Source: Bacteroidales bacterium (GTDB taxonomy: Bacteria; Bacteroidota; Bacteroidia; Bacteroidales; UBA10428). Taken from it: DNA of 64,000 nucleotides. Below are positions 25,437-35,295 of the stretch, piece after piece (the first letter of the stretch is position 1; every line of letters starts with the position of its first letter). Both the position numbers and the translations under genes were made by a program. The stretch is taken from positions 19,637-83,636 of the forward strand of contig JAFGOZ010000425.1 of NCBI GenBank assembly GCA_016926235.1, written 5' to 3'. Below the pieces are notes generated by a model. The model saw nothing but the letters and a program-made list of their open reading frames with translations, ran no database searches and was not told the origin of the DNA.

Positions 25437-27293
25437 TCACCATCCCATGATACCCTTCAACCCCGCTTCCAGTTCATCGGCTATTTCCTGGTGATCATTT
25501 TTGCTTGGGTGCCAGTCACATCCATTATTCCAGCTCTTTGAGAAAAAGAAGGAATGTATTTTATTATCACCACCTGCATTCATATGATTAACAATACCTG
25601 TAAGGTAATCTTTAAGTACCTGCGTAAGTGTTGCATCACCCATGGGACTAGTAAGGCATACAATATGTGCATTCGCATATTTGCTCCTCACTGTTTCAAT
25701 AAAACTTACATAGGCACTGCAAAAAGCTGTTGAATCCTGCACCCCGTCATTCTGGCCAAGGCAGATAGTCACAACATCAGGTGCATATCTTGAAAAATTC
25801 CAGCTTTTACCGGTCTTTGACAAATCGATTTTCCCATATACATCTGACATTACAAAGTCATTATCGCAGCAACTATGTATCATGCCAATGCCCGATACCG
25901 ATGAAAGCACCCATTGGGCATTGAGCCTTCGTGCTACAACCGGTCCATAGGCCATATACGCATTATGCTGATCGTACCAGTTGGCTGTTCCACAAGCAAT
26001 CTCCGAATCATCATTCCCGTAACCACAGGTTATTGAATTGCCAATAAATTCAATTTTTCGTTCAGGTAATGGGTCCGGGGCCAATACCTCATCACAAAGC
26101 AAACCCACAAATTCAAGATACCCTATGCCTGCCTCGGTATCTTTGCATATCAGCAATGTATGTTCCCCTTCTGACAAACCTTCAGCTATGCGAATTGTAT
26201 TTTCTTTGCCTGTAGTTTGTATCCTTTTTTGTATATTCCCGTCAATAACTATTTCCAGGTAATTATGGCTTGTGCCCCATAAAACCTGATCGTTTATCAT
26301 CAGGTCGCAAAATGTGCCCCTGAATTTTGTAGCAATATATACGCCGGGCGCCCAGAAACGGGGTTTTTTGGGGTCCGTAAAATCTATTCTCCCAACATAT
26401 TGAAAATTGGGGTTATCCGCTTCAACAGGTCTCAATTTTATTTTCATAGTCCAGTCGCTTTCCACTCCTGTATTAGATGTTATTTTATAATTATAGCTTT
26501 GTGTTTCACTTGCATCAACGGAAACACCTGAATCTGGGGAAATTGAAGTCCCCTCAACCAAAACAATACTGGGGATTACATCTGTTAAATCTGTACCAAA
26601 GGGCACTTCTACATTAAACCTGTTGTATTCGATAAGGGTGGGAGTTAATTGACCTGGTATTGTAAAAGAAATTATATCATCCTGCATCATCTTAGAATAT
26701 TGTGCAATAACTTCCCATGTTGCACTATTGCCATCTTCAGCAATAATGGTATAATCTGCTTTCCCGGAAGACAGATCCACAACCTCTCCCGTTGCAGGTG
26801 AAATCGAAGCTCCATCTGAAATAGTTATTTCAGGTTCCAGGTTTGAATAATCAGTGGATATAAAGGCCTCAATATATACATGCTGACCACGAATAACCGC
26901 TTCTCTTTTTTCATCCTTAAAGGAATATGACAGAATACTATTCCCCTCACGCAGTTTATTATTTACTGCTACTATCCATTCTTTAATACTTTTATCTTCA
27001 GCTGTAACCAAATATTTCACCTCACCTATACTAAAATCTGTGCTTTCGCCAGAGGCAGGATTAATGGTAGCTTTTTCAGATATTTCGATGTCCGGACTTA
27101 AAGCAGTAAGGTTTGTACCATAGGGCATTATGACATGAATTTTGGCCTCTTCTGCATTAATTACAGATGAATCCACTTGCCCATCAATATAAAAACTTAA
27201 AATATCCTTCAGATTGCTTTTTATTTCTTCCTTTTTACATGAAGAAAATACAATACATAAAACTGATACCATAAGTGAATAAAACATATTCAT
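25437..27293 (-). CDS. CE2-like SGNH esterase lipoprotein with DUF5018-type repeats
   Basis: The 618-residue lipoprotein has the lipobox FSSC followed by KKEE. Residues about 25-290 hold three Ig-like repeats of the DUF5018 type, each with a motif like ISPATGEVVDLSSG (ATINPASGESTDFS, ASISPATGEVVDLS, TSISPDSGVSVDAS). A jelly-roll domain (about 295-405) and an SGNH hydrolase domain follow, the order of carbohydrate esterase family 2 acetyl-esterases. The catalytic Ser is Ser420 in FIGNSITCGYG; CLGQNDG supplies the oxyanion Asn; Asp593 and His595 are in GCDWHPS. It probably deacetylates hemicellulose at the cell surface. It starts three bases after the upstream T9SS esterase gene. Confidence 0.85.
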   Translation of the reverse strand: MNMFYSLMVSVLCIVFSSCKKEEIKSNLKDILSFYIDGQVDSSVINAEEAKIHVIMPYGTNLTALSPDIEISEKATINPASGESTDFSIGEVKYLVTAEDKSIKEWIVAVNNKLREGNSILSYSFKDEKREAVIRGQHVYIEAFISTDYSNLEPEITISDGASISPATGEVVDLSSGKADYTIIAEDGNSATWEVIAQYSKMMQDDIISFTIPGQLTPTLIEYNRFNVEVPFGTDLTDVIPSIVLVEGTSISPDSGVSVDASETQSYNYKITSNTGVESDWTMKIKLRPVEADNPNFQYVGRIDFTDPKKPRFWAPGVYIATKFRGTFCDLMINDQVLWGTSHNYLEIVIDGNIQKRIQTTGKENTIRIAEGLSEGEHTLLICKDTEAGIGYLEFVGLLCDEVLAPDPLPERKIEFIGNSITCGYGNDDSEIACGTANWYDQHNAYMAYGPVVARRLNAQWVLSSVSGIGMIHSCCDNDFVMSDVYGKIDLSKTGKSWNFSRYAPDVVTICLGQNDGVQDSTAFCSAYVSFIETVRSKYANAHIVCLTSPMGDATLTQVLKDYLTGIVNHMNAGGDNKIHSFFFSKSWNNGCDWHPSKNDHQEIADELEAGLKGIMGW

Positions 27294-27296
27294 AGT

Positions 27297-29309
27297 TTAA
27301 TATAAATTAGTATAAATAATGCTCTGGTAATAAACATCCCTACCAATAGTAAATCCTATAATGTATATTCCATTTTTGTCTGAATAATTCTTTGCATTGC
27401 AGGTATATTTATAACAGCCAGGCCTAAACATACCGTTAATCAATTCATGCTGTACTTTACCATCGACAGAATACACAATGATTGACACCTGCGAATTATG
27501 ATCCAACTTGAAAGAAATATGTATCTCGCCATTCGTTGGATTGGGATATATTTGAACATTTTTACTAAACCCATTCGCATCAACTGATACTGTTTCTGAT
27601 GCTGTTATCACAACTGTATCTTCTTGGCTATATTCAATGCTGTCATACACAGTTAGCCCAAAAACATATTCACCCAGCACCCGGTTCCTAAAAGAGGGAG
27701 TGGGTATATCTAAAGGGCCAAATGATATAGAGCTTCCTGCCGGTTCTGAAATAATTCGCCAAATATAAACAATAGAATCACCGTCTGCATCACTGCTCTG
27801 TGACCCATCAAGAGTATACCCTTTATTTAACAATACCTGTTTATCAGGTCCTGCATTCGCAATTGGAGCCGTATTCGAACCCTTTACAGTTATGGTTTGT
27901 TTGAACATAACACTATAATAGGATCCATCATACACTTCCAGACCGATCATAAAACTTCCTCCTACATCCGGAGTAAAATGAGCAATCCCGGCTGTGCTAT
28001 CTGCTACAATACTGGAACTTCCAGCAGGCTTTGACAGTACTGTCCAATGATAAGCCAATATGGAATCTCCGTCCGGGTCATAACTTTGGGATCCGTCTAA
28101 TTCAAGCTCCGTTCCGGCCAAGCATTTTATACTTCCCCCAGCCTTAGCAATGGGTGCGGCACCTGAAATATTCCCGGCTTTCATTATATTTAAAATAGGG
28201 AACATGTTTCCCGTTGAACCAGAAGAATGGCTATCTATTGCTTTAACATGAATGATATGTTCCCCATCAGCAAGGTTTTCAGCAATGATATTCATAACCT
28301 GTCCGGGGCCCCAGGTGTCAGTCCAATAGGCATCAAGGGTATCCGCTTCACCCGCATCGACCCAAACGGCTATCTGTCCCCTTTCAGCAGCATTATGCCG
28401 CGTATATTTAATGGCAAATGCGTTCCCGTCCACTTTAAAACTTGCCTCATCACCTGAATTATTGCACTTCCAGGTTGTACCATCAACCATCCAGCCTTTA
28501 TTAGTCAAAGGAGCTAACGAATTCGCATTATATGTATAATTGTGATCGTAAACATCTGTAATCAAAGGTGCAGGAACTATAGTATCAATCGCAGGCAATT
28601 GATTATCATCTGGCAGGAAAGTATAAATATTGTTTAATTCTTTCTTTATGAAGTTAGCAATATATGTCATCCCAAGATCAACAGGGTGTAACCCGTCAAT
28701 ATACAAATCATGAAGAAGTACACCATCTGCGGCAACGGTTGAATCGATTAAATCGGCAAAACTTATCATGGGCACTTTATAGTAATTTCCTACAGGTTTA
28801 TGGCTTTCTTGTGCTGTAGTCCCATTTTCCTGTTTCAACATAAGCATCATAACACCAGGTAAGCTATCATTTTGCAACATTTGCCTGATAAGAGCTTCCA
28901 TCATTTTTTCTGCTTCAGAACCTTCGCTGTCATTTACCGAAAATTCAATCAGTATAAAATCCGGATCGTACTGTAACACATCGCTTTTAAGCCTGAATGT
29001 CCCAATTGTGGATCCTGTGCCCCCAATTCCTGCATTTACAAAATGGACAGCACTTTGAGGAAATGAATCAACCCACCATTGATAAACCTGATTTGCCCAT
29101 CTTTTATCGGTAGTCGAAGCGGCATATCCCTGAGTTATCGACCCTCCCATCGTAACCACAGTTATATCTTCACCTCGTCTTGCTTTAGCCATCGCCTGAA
29201 AAATTCTGGCAGTATCATATCCGGCAATATTTGCCACATATTTTTGACCATATCCATTGCTTAAGCTTATGCATAAAACAACGAACATTGTAAGAAAATG
29301 AAATTTCAT
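27297..29309 (-). CDS. SGNH/GDSL esterase with PKD domains and T9SS sorting domain
   Basis: The 670-residue protein has a signal peptide (about 1-21), an SGNH hydrolase domain (about 45-230; Ser57 in TMGGSITQGY, GIGGTGS, and DGLHPVDLG), a galactose-binding-like domain (about 255-375), two PKD/REJ-type repeats (ELDGSQSYDPDGDSILAYHW and TLDGSQSSDADGDSIVYIW) and a C-terminal T9SS type A domain (IYPNPTNGEIHISF to NGIYIIGF). It should be exported across the outer membrane by the type IX system and work on acylated glycans outside the cell. It heads a two-gene leftward operon with the CE2-like lipoprotein. Confidence 0.87.
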   Translation of the reverse strand: MKFHFLTMFVVLCISLSNGYGQKYVANIAGYDTARIFQAMAKARRGEDITVVTMGGSITQGYAASTTDKRWANQVYQWWVDSFPQSAVHFVNAGIGGTGSTIGTFRLKSDVLQYDPDFILIEFSVNDSEGSEAEKMMEALIRQMLQNDSLPGVMMLMLKQENGTTAQESHKPVGNYYKVPMISFADLIDSTVAADGVLLHDLYIDGLHPVDLGMTYIANFIKKELNNIYTFLPDDNQLPAIDTIVPAPLITDVYDHNYTYNANSLAPLTNKGWMVDGTTWKCNNSGDEASFKVDGNAFAIKYTRHNAAERGQIAVWVDAGEADTLDAYWTDTWGPGQVMNIIAENLADGEHIIHVKAIDSHSSGSTGNMFPILNIMKAGNISGAAPIAKAGGSIKCLAGTELELDGSQSYDPDGDSILAYHWTVLSKPAGSSSIVADSTAGIAHFTPDVGGSFMIGLEVYDGSYYSVMFKQTITVKGSNTAPIANAGPDKQVLLNKGYTLDGSQSSDADGDSIVYIWRIISEPAGSSISFGPLDIPTPSFRNRVLGEYVFGLTVYDSIEYSQEDTVVITASETVSVDANGFSKNVQIYPNPTNGEIHISFKLDHNSQVSIIVYSVDGKVQHELINGMFRPGCYKYTCNAKNYSDKNGIYIIGFTIGRDVYYQSIIYTNLY

Positions 29310-29463
29310 TTTTGTATGGTTATTAGAGTGTATTTACTTAAAAAATTTGGTTTTTTTTGGAATGAAATACAAAGTTTAATAATATTCACGTTAAAATAAA
29401 CAGGCATGTGACAGATGTCAATAAAATGTTACATCTTTATAAACTATTTTATATCAAAAGTAT

Positions 29464-31128
29464 ATGTATATGAAAAAAGCAATGAAAAATAAAATTGAAA
29501 TTATTATTGGAACCATAATTATTGTTGTTTCACATGCTGTTACAGGTCAATCAGATGCCAAATTGAGCATCGATTCGATAAAAACAGATCATGTAAACTG
29601 GTATAACCTGGATGTAAAACAAGATAAGGTAATAGGTGTAAGTACAGAAAAAGCTTATAGTGAACTACTTACTAATAAAACCCCGGAAAAAACAATTGTT
29701 GTTGCCGTAATTGACGCGGGTGTTGATATTAATCATGAAGATCTGCACGGAAAGATCTGGAAAAATTTGGATGAAGTTCCTGAAAATGGTATAGACGATG
29801 ACAATAACGGATACATAGATGATGTTTATGGCTGGGGATTTTTAGGAAATTCAAATGGTGAAAACATCCAATTGGAAAATATGGAATATACTCGTATTTA
29901 CAAAAAATATAATTCTGAATATGGCAATATTAAAAACACAAGTTCATTAACTACAGACCAAAAGAAAGAATATGACTATTATATCTCAGCTAAAAGAGAA
30001 CAAGAAAAAAACCTAATAAAGAAAAAAGAAGAAGCAGCTTCTTTATCTATAATGAAAGGAAATATTGCCAAAATTGAAGAAATACTTAAAAAAGAAACCG
30101 GTGCTGCAAAATTAACAGAAGAAATCGTTAAATCTATACATTCAAAAAACAAGCAGGTTAAACACGCCAGGAAAGTAATGCTTTATCTGTATTCTGTGGA
30201 CTATAGCTCATCATCATTAGAAGAATACAAAAAAGAAATACAAAAATTTATCGATTACAGGTTAAATCCGGAATTCACTCCACGTGAAATTATTGGTGAC
30301 AATGTGGAAGTATTTGATGATATGACATATGGAAATCCTGATGTTACCGGTCCGGATGCATCTCACGGAACCATGGTTAGCGGACTCATAGCTGCTGTTC
30401 GTAATAATGGAATAGGTATTAATGGTGTTGCAGATAGTGTAAAAATTATGGCCATTCGCACCATACCCGACGGAGACGAATACGACAAAGATGTTGCCCA
30501 TGCAATAATATACGCAGTAGATAATGGCGCCAATATTATTAATATGAGTTTTGGAAAACAATTTTCCCCACAAAAACAATTTGTGGATGAAGCCATTAAA
30601 TATGCAGATGCTCATAATGTTCTTATGATACACGCTGCAGGAAATGATGGCATAAACAATGATTCAATAACCCATTATCCTCATTTTGTTTATAATGATG
30701 GTGCGAAGGCACAAGCTTTTATAAATGTTGGTGCTTCTACGAGAGATGGAGAAAAAATGCTTGCTGCCAGCTTTTCAAATTATGGAAAAACAACTGTTGA
30801 TATTTTTGCCCCCGGTCATAACATTGCTGCTATATATCCTGGAAATAAATACTCTTCGGCCAGTGGCACAAGCTTTGCAGCTCCAATTATGTCAGGTATT
30901 GCAGCCCTGGTATGGTCTTACTATCCCAACTTAACAGCGCTGGAGTTGAAGGAAATTCTTCTGGCCTCAGCTTCCTCCTACGCAACGCAAAAAGTAGAAA
31001 AACCTCAACCTGATGATTATGAAGGAAAAACTGTAAAAGTAAAATTTGGTGAATTATCTTCCACAGGAGGTATAATTAATGTATACAATGCACTGAAATT
31101 AGCCGAAGAACGAACCAAAGCCAAATAA
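29464..31128 (+). CDS. Subtilisin-like serine peptidase (S8) with a helical insertion
   Basis: The protein has 554 residues with an N-terminal signal peptide; ATG 29464 or 29470 may be used. The S8 triad is Asp84 in VVAVIDAGVDINHEDL, His301 in GPDASHGTMVSGL and Ser470 in SASGTSFAAPIMSG, with the oxyanion Asn in HAAGNDG. A calcium-site-like segment (NGIDDDNNGYIDDVYGW) follows the Asp. About 215 residues separate Asp from His, far more than in subtilisin (about 32). The insert is highly charged and helical (for example KREQEKNLIKKKEEAA). There is no T9SS domain, so it is probably periplasmic. Confidence 0.9.
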   Translation: MYMKKAMKNKIEIIIGTIIIVVSHAVTGQSDAKLSIDSIKTDHVNWYNLDVKQDKVIGVSTEKAYSELLTNKTPEKTIVVAVIDAGVDINHEDLHGKIWKNLDEVPENGIDDDNNGYIDDVYGWGFLGNSNGENIQLENMEYTRIYKKYNSEYGNIKNTSSLTTDQKKEYDYYISAKREQEKNLIKKKEEAASLSIMKGNIAKIEEILKKETGAAKLTEEIVKSIHSKNKQVKHARKVMLYLYSVDYSSSSLEEYKKEIQKFIDYRLNPEFTPREIIGDNVEVFDDMTYGNPDVTGPDASHGTMVSGLIAAVRNNGIGINGVADSVKIMAIRTIPDGDEYDKDVAHAIIYAVDNGANIINMSFGKQFSPQKQFVDEAIKYADAHNVLMIHAAGNDGINNDSITHYPHFVYNDGAKAQAFINVGASTRDGEKMLAASFSNYGKTTVDIFAPGHNIAAIYPGNKYSSASGTSFAAPIMSGIAALVWSYYPNLTALELKEILLASASSYATQKVEKPQPDDYEGKTVKVKFGELSSTGGIINVYNALKLAEERTKAK

Positions 31129-31403
31129 CATGAACAACTAAATAGTATTTCAAAGCGCAGAGATAAAATCAACATCTTTAATAATTCTCTTCGTATTAGT
31201 AAATATTTTTCAATTAATAATCATCCCCCAAACATTACAATGCATTAAAAATCCATGCCTGCCTAAATAATTATATTGCAGTTTTATGGTACAATATGTA
31301 TTTTCAATAAATCGAAACGCTAAGTGCACGAAAATTCAAGAAACAAATTGAAAAAACAGAATAATTCCCTATATTTCGAATATTGAAAGTAACCACAGAC
31401 CAT

Positions 31404-32216
31404 ATGAAGCCTTTATTGTTAATAGCTTTTGCTACACTTACATTGCACATGTCTGCTCAGTACAGCAATATTTCTTATGATGAATTGGAAACGGTCCTGA
31501 CTTCAAAAACCTATATTGTACTTTTCGGAGAAAAAGATTTCAATGAAAAGCTAAAAGAATCTGTTAAAAAGTACTGGACAATAACTGAATATGAATTCAT
31601 AAACCTCGAAGACGTCGATAATTTTATTCAACATGAAGGATATAATATGCTGGTTCCCATAGTAAAAGGTGGTGGAGAATTGTTTTACATGTATTATGCT
31701 CTCATACCAACCGGGAAAAAGACTGTACAATCTGTAAGCTATAGCAAATGGTATGCCCATATGATAATACCTACACAAGAACGTTTCGTGATCCGAATGG
31801 ATAATATCATTCAATGCATGGTAAACATCATACATATTAACCAGGAACAACAATTCCAGGGAGGTGCAATAAAAATGGGGAAACATTATGTAAGTTATTA
31901 CAATCAGTTTGCTTCCAGATTAAAGGAAGGGAAACTTTACCTTGATAAAGAGTTTCTTGAAAAGCATATTGGAGATGATCGTCGTGAAGTAAAAGCTGTG
32001 TATCCATACAATTTTGAGATTATTGATGGAGATCGCTTAAAGGAAATCATTGATAACAAAGAAGAAAATGCGTACTATTGTGTTGTTGATGGTAATCAGA
32101 CCACGATTTTTGAAGTAGTAACAGGCGATATTATATATTGCAATGTTGAAATGACCCCGGTATTTGAAATAGATAAAAACATCTTAAAGGATATTACAGA
32201 AAAAATAAAACAATAA
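31404..32216 (+). CDS. Secreted protein of unknown function
   Basis: The protein has 270 residues. I prefer the ATG at 31404, which opens a signal peptide (MKPLLLIAFATLTLHMSA, then Q); the frame can be read back to TTG 31383. The mature part is mixed alpha/beta (ISYDELETVLTSKTYIVLFG, FIQHEGYNMLVPIVKGGGE). I recognise no catalytic motif or family. It is flanked by a subtilisin-like gene and a small lipoprotein gene on the same strand with gaps of about 275 and 110 bases, so it is probably its own unit. Confidence 0.6.
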   Translation: MKPLLLIAFATLTLHMSAQYSNISYDELETVLTSKTYIVLFGEKDFNEKLKESVKKYWTITEYEFINLEDVDNFIQHEGYNMLVPIVKGGGELFYMYYALIPTGKKTVQSVSYSKWYAHMIIPTQERFVIRMDNIIQCMVNIIHINQEQQFQGGAIKMGKHYVSYYNQFASRLKEGKLYLDKEFLEKHIGDDRREVKAVYPYNFEIIDGDRLKEIIDNKEENAYYCVVDGNQTTIFEVVTGDIIYCNVEMTPVFEIDKNILKDITEKIKQ

Positions 32217-32264
32217 GCTTTTTACATTATTGGATACCTTGATTATTCATAAATACTTACTTTA

Positions 32265-32297
32265 TTTGCAGAGGATGGAAAAAAATTAATATATTTG
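32265..32297 (+). promoter_or_regulatory. Promoter of the small lipoprotein gene
   Basis: TTTG (32265-32268), a 21-nt spacer and TATATTTG (32290-32297) match the Bacteroidetes primary sigma promoter at both boxes with good spacing. The ATG follows at 32328, leaving a leader of roughly 23 nt. Confidence 0.65.
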
Positions 32298-32327
32298 GTC
32301 AGAAATCAATACGAAACAAATACTAAC

Positions 32328-32558
32328 ATGAAACTATCTCACATCATTTTTATAGGGTGCCTATTTACAGCAATTGCTTTAAATTCTGCTTGTAAACACG
32401 AGGGAACATGTGCTGTGCACTGTAATTGTACTGAAGAATCAGGATTTAATGATACTACTTACTATATAAAACAGGAAGTTGCTGAAGTTAGTTGTGAGGG
32501 ATATGCAGAAATCTATAATACAATAGACTGCCCTTGTGAACCTGATTGGAAAAGATAA
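32328..32558 (+). CDS. Small cysteine-rich lipoprotein
   Basis: The protein has 76 residues from the ATG at 32328 (the frame extends upstream only to TTG 32295, inside the promoter). A lipoprotein signal peptide ends in ALNSAC. The mature part has six or more further cysteines: HEGTCAVHCNCTEES, then VSCEGYAE and IDCPCEPDW. The pattern suggests disulfides or metal binding. I know of no family. It has its own well-formed promoter. Confidence 0.6.
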   Translation: MKLSHIIFIGCLFTAIALNSACKHEGTCAVHCNCTEESGFNDTTYYIKQEVAEVSCEGYAEIYNTIDCPCEPDWKR

Positions 32559-32596
32559 AACGTATTTTTAAATGATCCGGGAGTATATTTTTGTTC

Positions 32597-33478
32597 CTAA
32601 TCATTAACCCAAAAGCCTTCTGCTATTTTTTGCACGCTTCCTCCTACATGTATACTTATACTATCCCCTTGTTTTGATGCTTTTAAAAATAGTGTTGATG
32701 GGCGATTGATCTCATATCCTTGTCCTATTTGTTTCGAAATAGTTTCAGTATGGTAATAGTTATTCTGCATCAAATAACCCGCTAAGCAACCACAAGCGCT
32801 ACCAGTAGCAGGATCCTCAGGAACACCAAGATAATCAGCAAAAAGACGGGCACTCAAATCCTGATGTTTTTCGTAACCTTCCGGGCAGTAAGCATAAATA
32901 GCTTTTGCGTTAGATTTATTTACCAGATTGAAATATTTCTCTTTGTTAATCCTTATTTTCTTCAGTGATTGCATGCCTTTAAGTGGCACAATCCAAATAG
33001 GTATACCGGTTGATACTTCCTGTACCGGGAATTTTTCATCCAGTTCACTTTTATCAAGGCTTATAATATCAGCCATTATTCCCTTATCAATTACTTCCCC
33101 AAACCTGGGCTCAACCTGTTTCATCCAGCACTGGTCACCCACAAATGTAACAGGAATTTTCCCAACCTTCAGATCAAGTATGATTTCAGTAGGCTTGCCC
33201 AAAGCAACAAAATTTCTTATTACATAGGAAGTCCCCAGTGTGGGATGGCCTGCAAAGGGTAGTTCTTCAACAGGAGTAAATATCCTTACCGTATATTCAT
33301 TCTCCATAAACTTTGCAGAGGTAATAAAAGTAGTTTCCGAGAAATTTATCTCGCGGGCAATCCGCTGCATTTCCTGATCTGAAAAACTTTCGCCATTAAT
33401 AAATGTGGCAAGTTGGTTACCCGTATACTTTTCAGCTGCAAAAACATCTGTAATATAAAACTTTGGAGTTTTTTTCAT
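32597..33478 (-). CDS. PhzF family isomerase-like protein
   Basis: The protein has 293 residues and is full length for the family. It shows the PhzF start KKTPKFYITDVFAAEKYTGN, FSETTFIT with the catalytic Glu of the family, and the second-half features PFAGHPTLGTSYV and DPATGSACGCLAGYL. PhzF catalyses an isomerisation in phenazine synthesis, but most homologues lie outside phenazine clusters and have unknown substrates; no other phenazine gene is present. It is cytoplasmic and monocistronic. Confidence 0.88.
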   Translation of the reverse strand: MKKTPKFYITDVFAAEKYTGNQLATFINGESFSDQEMQRIAREINFSETTFITSAKFMENEYTVRIFTPVEELPFAGHPTLGTSYVIRNFVALGKPTEIILDLKVGKIPVTFVGDQCWMKQVEPRFGEVIDKGIMADIISLDKSELDEKFPVQEVSTGIPIWIVPLKGMQSLKKIRINKEKYFNLVNKSNAKAIYAYCPEGYEKHQDLSARLFADYLGVPEDPATGSACGCLAGYLMQNNYYHTETISKQIGQGYEINRPSTLFLKASKQGDSISIHVGGSVQKIAEGFWVND

Positions 33479-33499
33479 TTGTTACTTGTAAGCTCAAAA

Positions 33500-33533
33500 C
33501 AAAAATAAACATTTACGGAAAATAAAAAACAAA
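33500..33533 (-). promoter_or_regulatory. Promoter of the PhzF-family gene
   Basis: On the minus strand, TTTG (33533-33530), a 22-nt spacer and TATTTTTG (33507-33500) match both Bacteroidetes promoter boxes. The -7 box lies 21 nt before the ATG at 33478. Confidence 0.6.
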
Positions 33534-33581
33534 ACTTTAACGGAATATCTATATTTTCTCTAACTATATTTTAGGGGTGTA

Positions 33582-35114
33582 TTAAATCTTAAAAAAATCA
33601 ACAGCATTGTTTAGTTCAATTGCTGCATCATTTAATTTTCTTGAGTTTCCTGACATGGATTCAGCAAATACAGAATTCTGTTGAATAATAGCATTTAATT
33701 GTTGAATAGCCTGATTAACCTGATCAGCGCCGGCACTTTGCTCCAGGCTTGCAGCAGTAATCTCTGCCACTAGCGTGGTAGTACGGTCAATTTCTGGAAC
33801 CAGATCACTTAACAATTTACCAGATTCCTGTGCAATGTTTACACCATTCTTTGATAAAGAAATAATTTCATCTGCAGCCTTTTTACTTCTTTCGGCCAAT
33901 TTACGTACTTCTGTGGCTACCACTGCAAATCCCTTACCGTGTTCACCTGCCCTGGCAGCCTCAACTGCTGCATTTAATGCAAGAATATTTGTCTGGAATG
34001 CTATTTCTGTTATAATAGAAATTTTATTGGCAATATCTTTCATTGAATCCCTGGTAATACCAGTTGATGTATTAGCATTTTTTATACCTCCGGCAGCTTC
34101 CATAGCAATTCTTTCTGTCTGCTTGGCATTATCAGCATTTTGTTGAATGTTAGCAGCCATTTGCTGCATAAACGAGGAAACCTGTTCAGCAGAAGCAGCT
34201 TGATTATTGGTGCCGTTGTGAAGATTTTTAGAAATATCATCTATTTCACGACTGATACTATTTAAATTTAGTGAATTAACCTTCACCTGATCCAACATCT
34301 TCTTCAGGTTCTGTTTCATAAAATCCAATTCTCTTAATAGCATTCCTATTTCATCCTTTGCATTGCCATTAAGATGTAACTCCTTGGTTAAATCTCCCTG
34401 TGCCAGCTCTTTAATAAATACATTTGCATTACTTAGTGACTTACGAATATTACGAATAATCATAAATGCTGTAAACACAGCAACACCAATTGCCCATAGG
34501 CCTAATATCAATACAATCGATTTGAACCTGTTAAATGAAGCATTCATTATTCTGTTTTTCGCTTCAATCATTATTGCCTGCCGCTTAATTAATTGATCCA
34601 GTTGACCAATAATATTATCGGTTAAAACCATGGTTTCTCCGTCCTGCTCCGCCATTGGCATAACTTCAAATATTACCATAGGATCATCATAACTTTCAAA
34701 GGTTGAAAGACCTTCCATAATCCTGTTATGTTGACTAAATAGTTCATTTTCAATCTCACCGAATATTGAATCCATTTCCAGTCTGTCTGTTTCATCCCAG
34801 GAAGCAATTAATTGCATTATTTGCTGCTTAATTAAAGGATAATCCTTTTCATGCAAGTCCCTAAGTTTCTGTTTATCTTTTGTATCTGTTTTCTTTTCAA
34901 TATACACCCAGTTTTTAACCAGCATTTTTGAATTGGTAATTAACGAATGCAAACTATTCAAATACCGTAAAGAGGGATTATTAATATCAACTACTTCCTT
35001 ATTGGTTTTGATATTATTTGATAAAATACTATATGTCAGTGTACTGGATACACCAATAACTAGTGCCATAACGGCAAATCCAATTATTAACCTTTGTGCA
35101 ATAGAAAATTTCAT
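33582..35114 (-). CDS. Methyl-accepting chemotaxis protein
   Basis: The 510-residue chemoreceptor has a transmembrane helix at about 9-31 ([18 protein letters not shown]), a periplasmic helical sensor domain of about 160 residues (four-helix-bundle type), a second helix near 197-219 ([20 protein letters not shown]), a HAMP domain and a cytoplasmic signalling hairpin. The tip motif is [20 protein letters not shown], then [19 protein letters not shown]. The ligand cannot be read. It should signal through CheA/CheW, which are not in this window. The gene stands alone, divergent from the ECF sigma gene. Confidence 0.93.
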   Translation of the reverse strand: MKFSIAQRLIIGFAVMALVIGVSSTLTYSILSNNIKTNKEVVDINNPSLRYLNSLHSLITNSKMLVKNWVYIEKKTDTKDKQKLRDLHEKDYPLIKQQIMQLIASWDETDRLEMDSIFGEIENELFSQHNRIMEGLSTFESYDDPMVIFEVMPMAEQDGETMVLTDNIIGQLDQLIKRQAIMIEAKNRIMNASFNRFKSIVLILGLWAIGVAVFTAFMIIRNIRKSLSNANVFIKELAQGDLTKELHLNGNAKDEIGMLLRELDFMKQNLKKMLDQVKVNSLNLNSISREIDDISKNLHNGTNNQAASAEQVSSFMQQMAANIQQNADNAKQTERIAMEAAGGIKNANTSTGITRDSMKDIANKISIITEIAFQTNILALNAAVEAARAGEHGKGFAVVATEVRKLAERSKKAADEIISLSKNGVNIAQESGKLLSDLVPEIDRTTTLVAEITAASLEQSAGADQVNQAIQQLNAIIQQNSVFAESMSGNSRKLNDAAIELNNAVDFFKI

Positions 35115-35242
35115 CTTATTTAATATTTATCCAAACAATATATAATTATTTAAAAAACAGGATTTTATAACATATATTCCTATTATTAAATTTACAAATT
35201 ATTTTGTAATTTTCCATCAAAATAAAAAAAATATACATTACA

Positions 35243-35271
35243 TGTAACTTTTCAGCAACTCAAGCGTCTTA
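35243..35271 (+). promoter_or_regulatory. ECF-type promoter of the sigma factor gene
   Basis: TGTAACTTTTCA (35243-35254), 10 nt, then CGTCTTA (35265-35271), 25 nt before the sigma factor ATG. The same two blocks with identical spacing occur at 37043-37071, before the outer-membrane barrel gene. The AAC and CGTC cores are typical of ECF promoters, so the sigma factor probably activates its own operon. A primary-sigma -7 match, TATTTTTG (35270-35277), overlaps it. Confidence 0.75.
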
Positions 35272-35295
35272 TTTTTGAAAACCTGATAAACCCTT

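Noticed and set aside
1..29309. A canonical polysaccharide utilisation locus with SusC/SusD
   Set aside because: Many carbohydrate enzymes are present but no TonB-dependent receptor or SusD-like gene is in the window, so the term is not applied.
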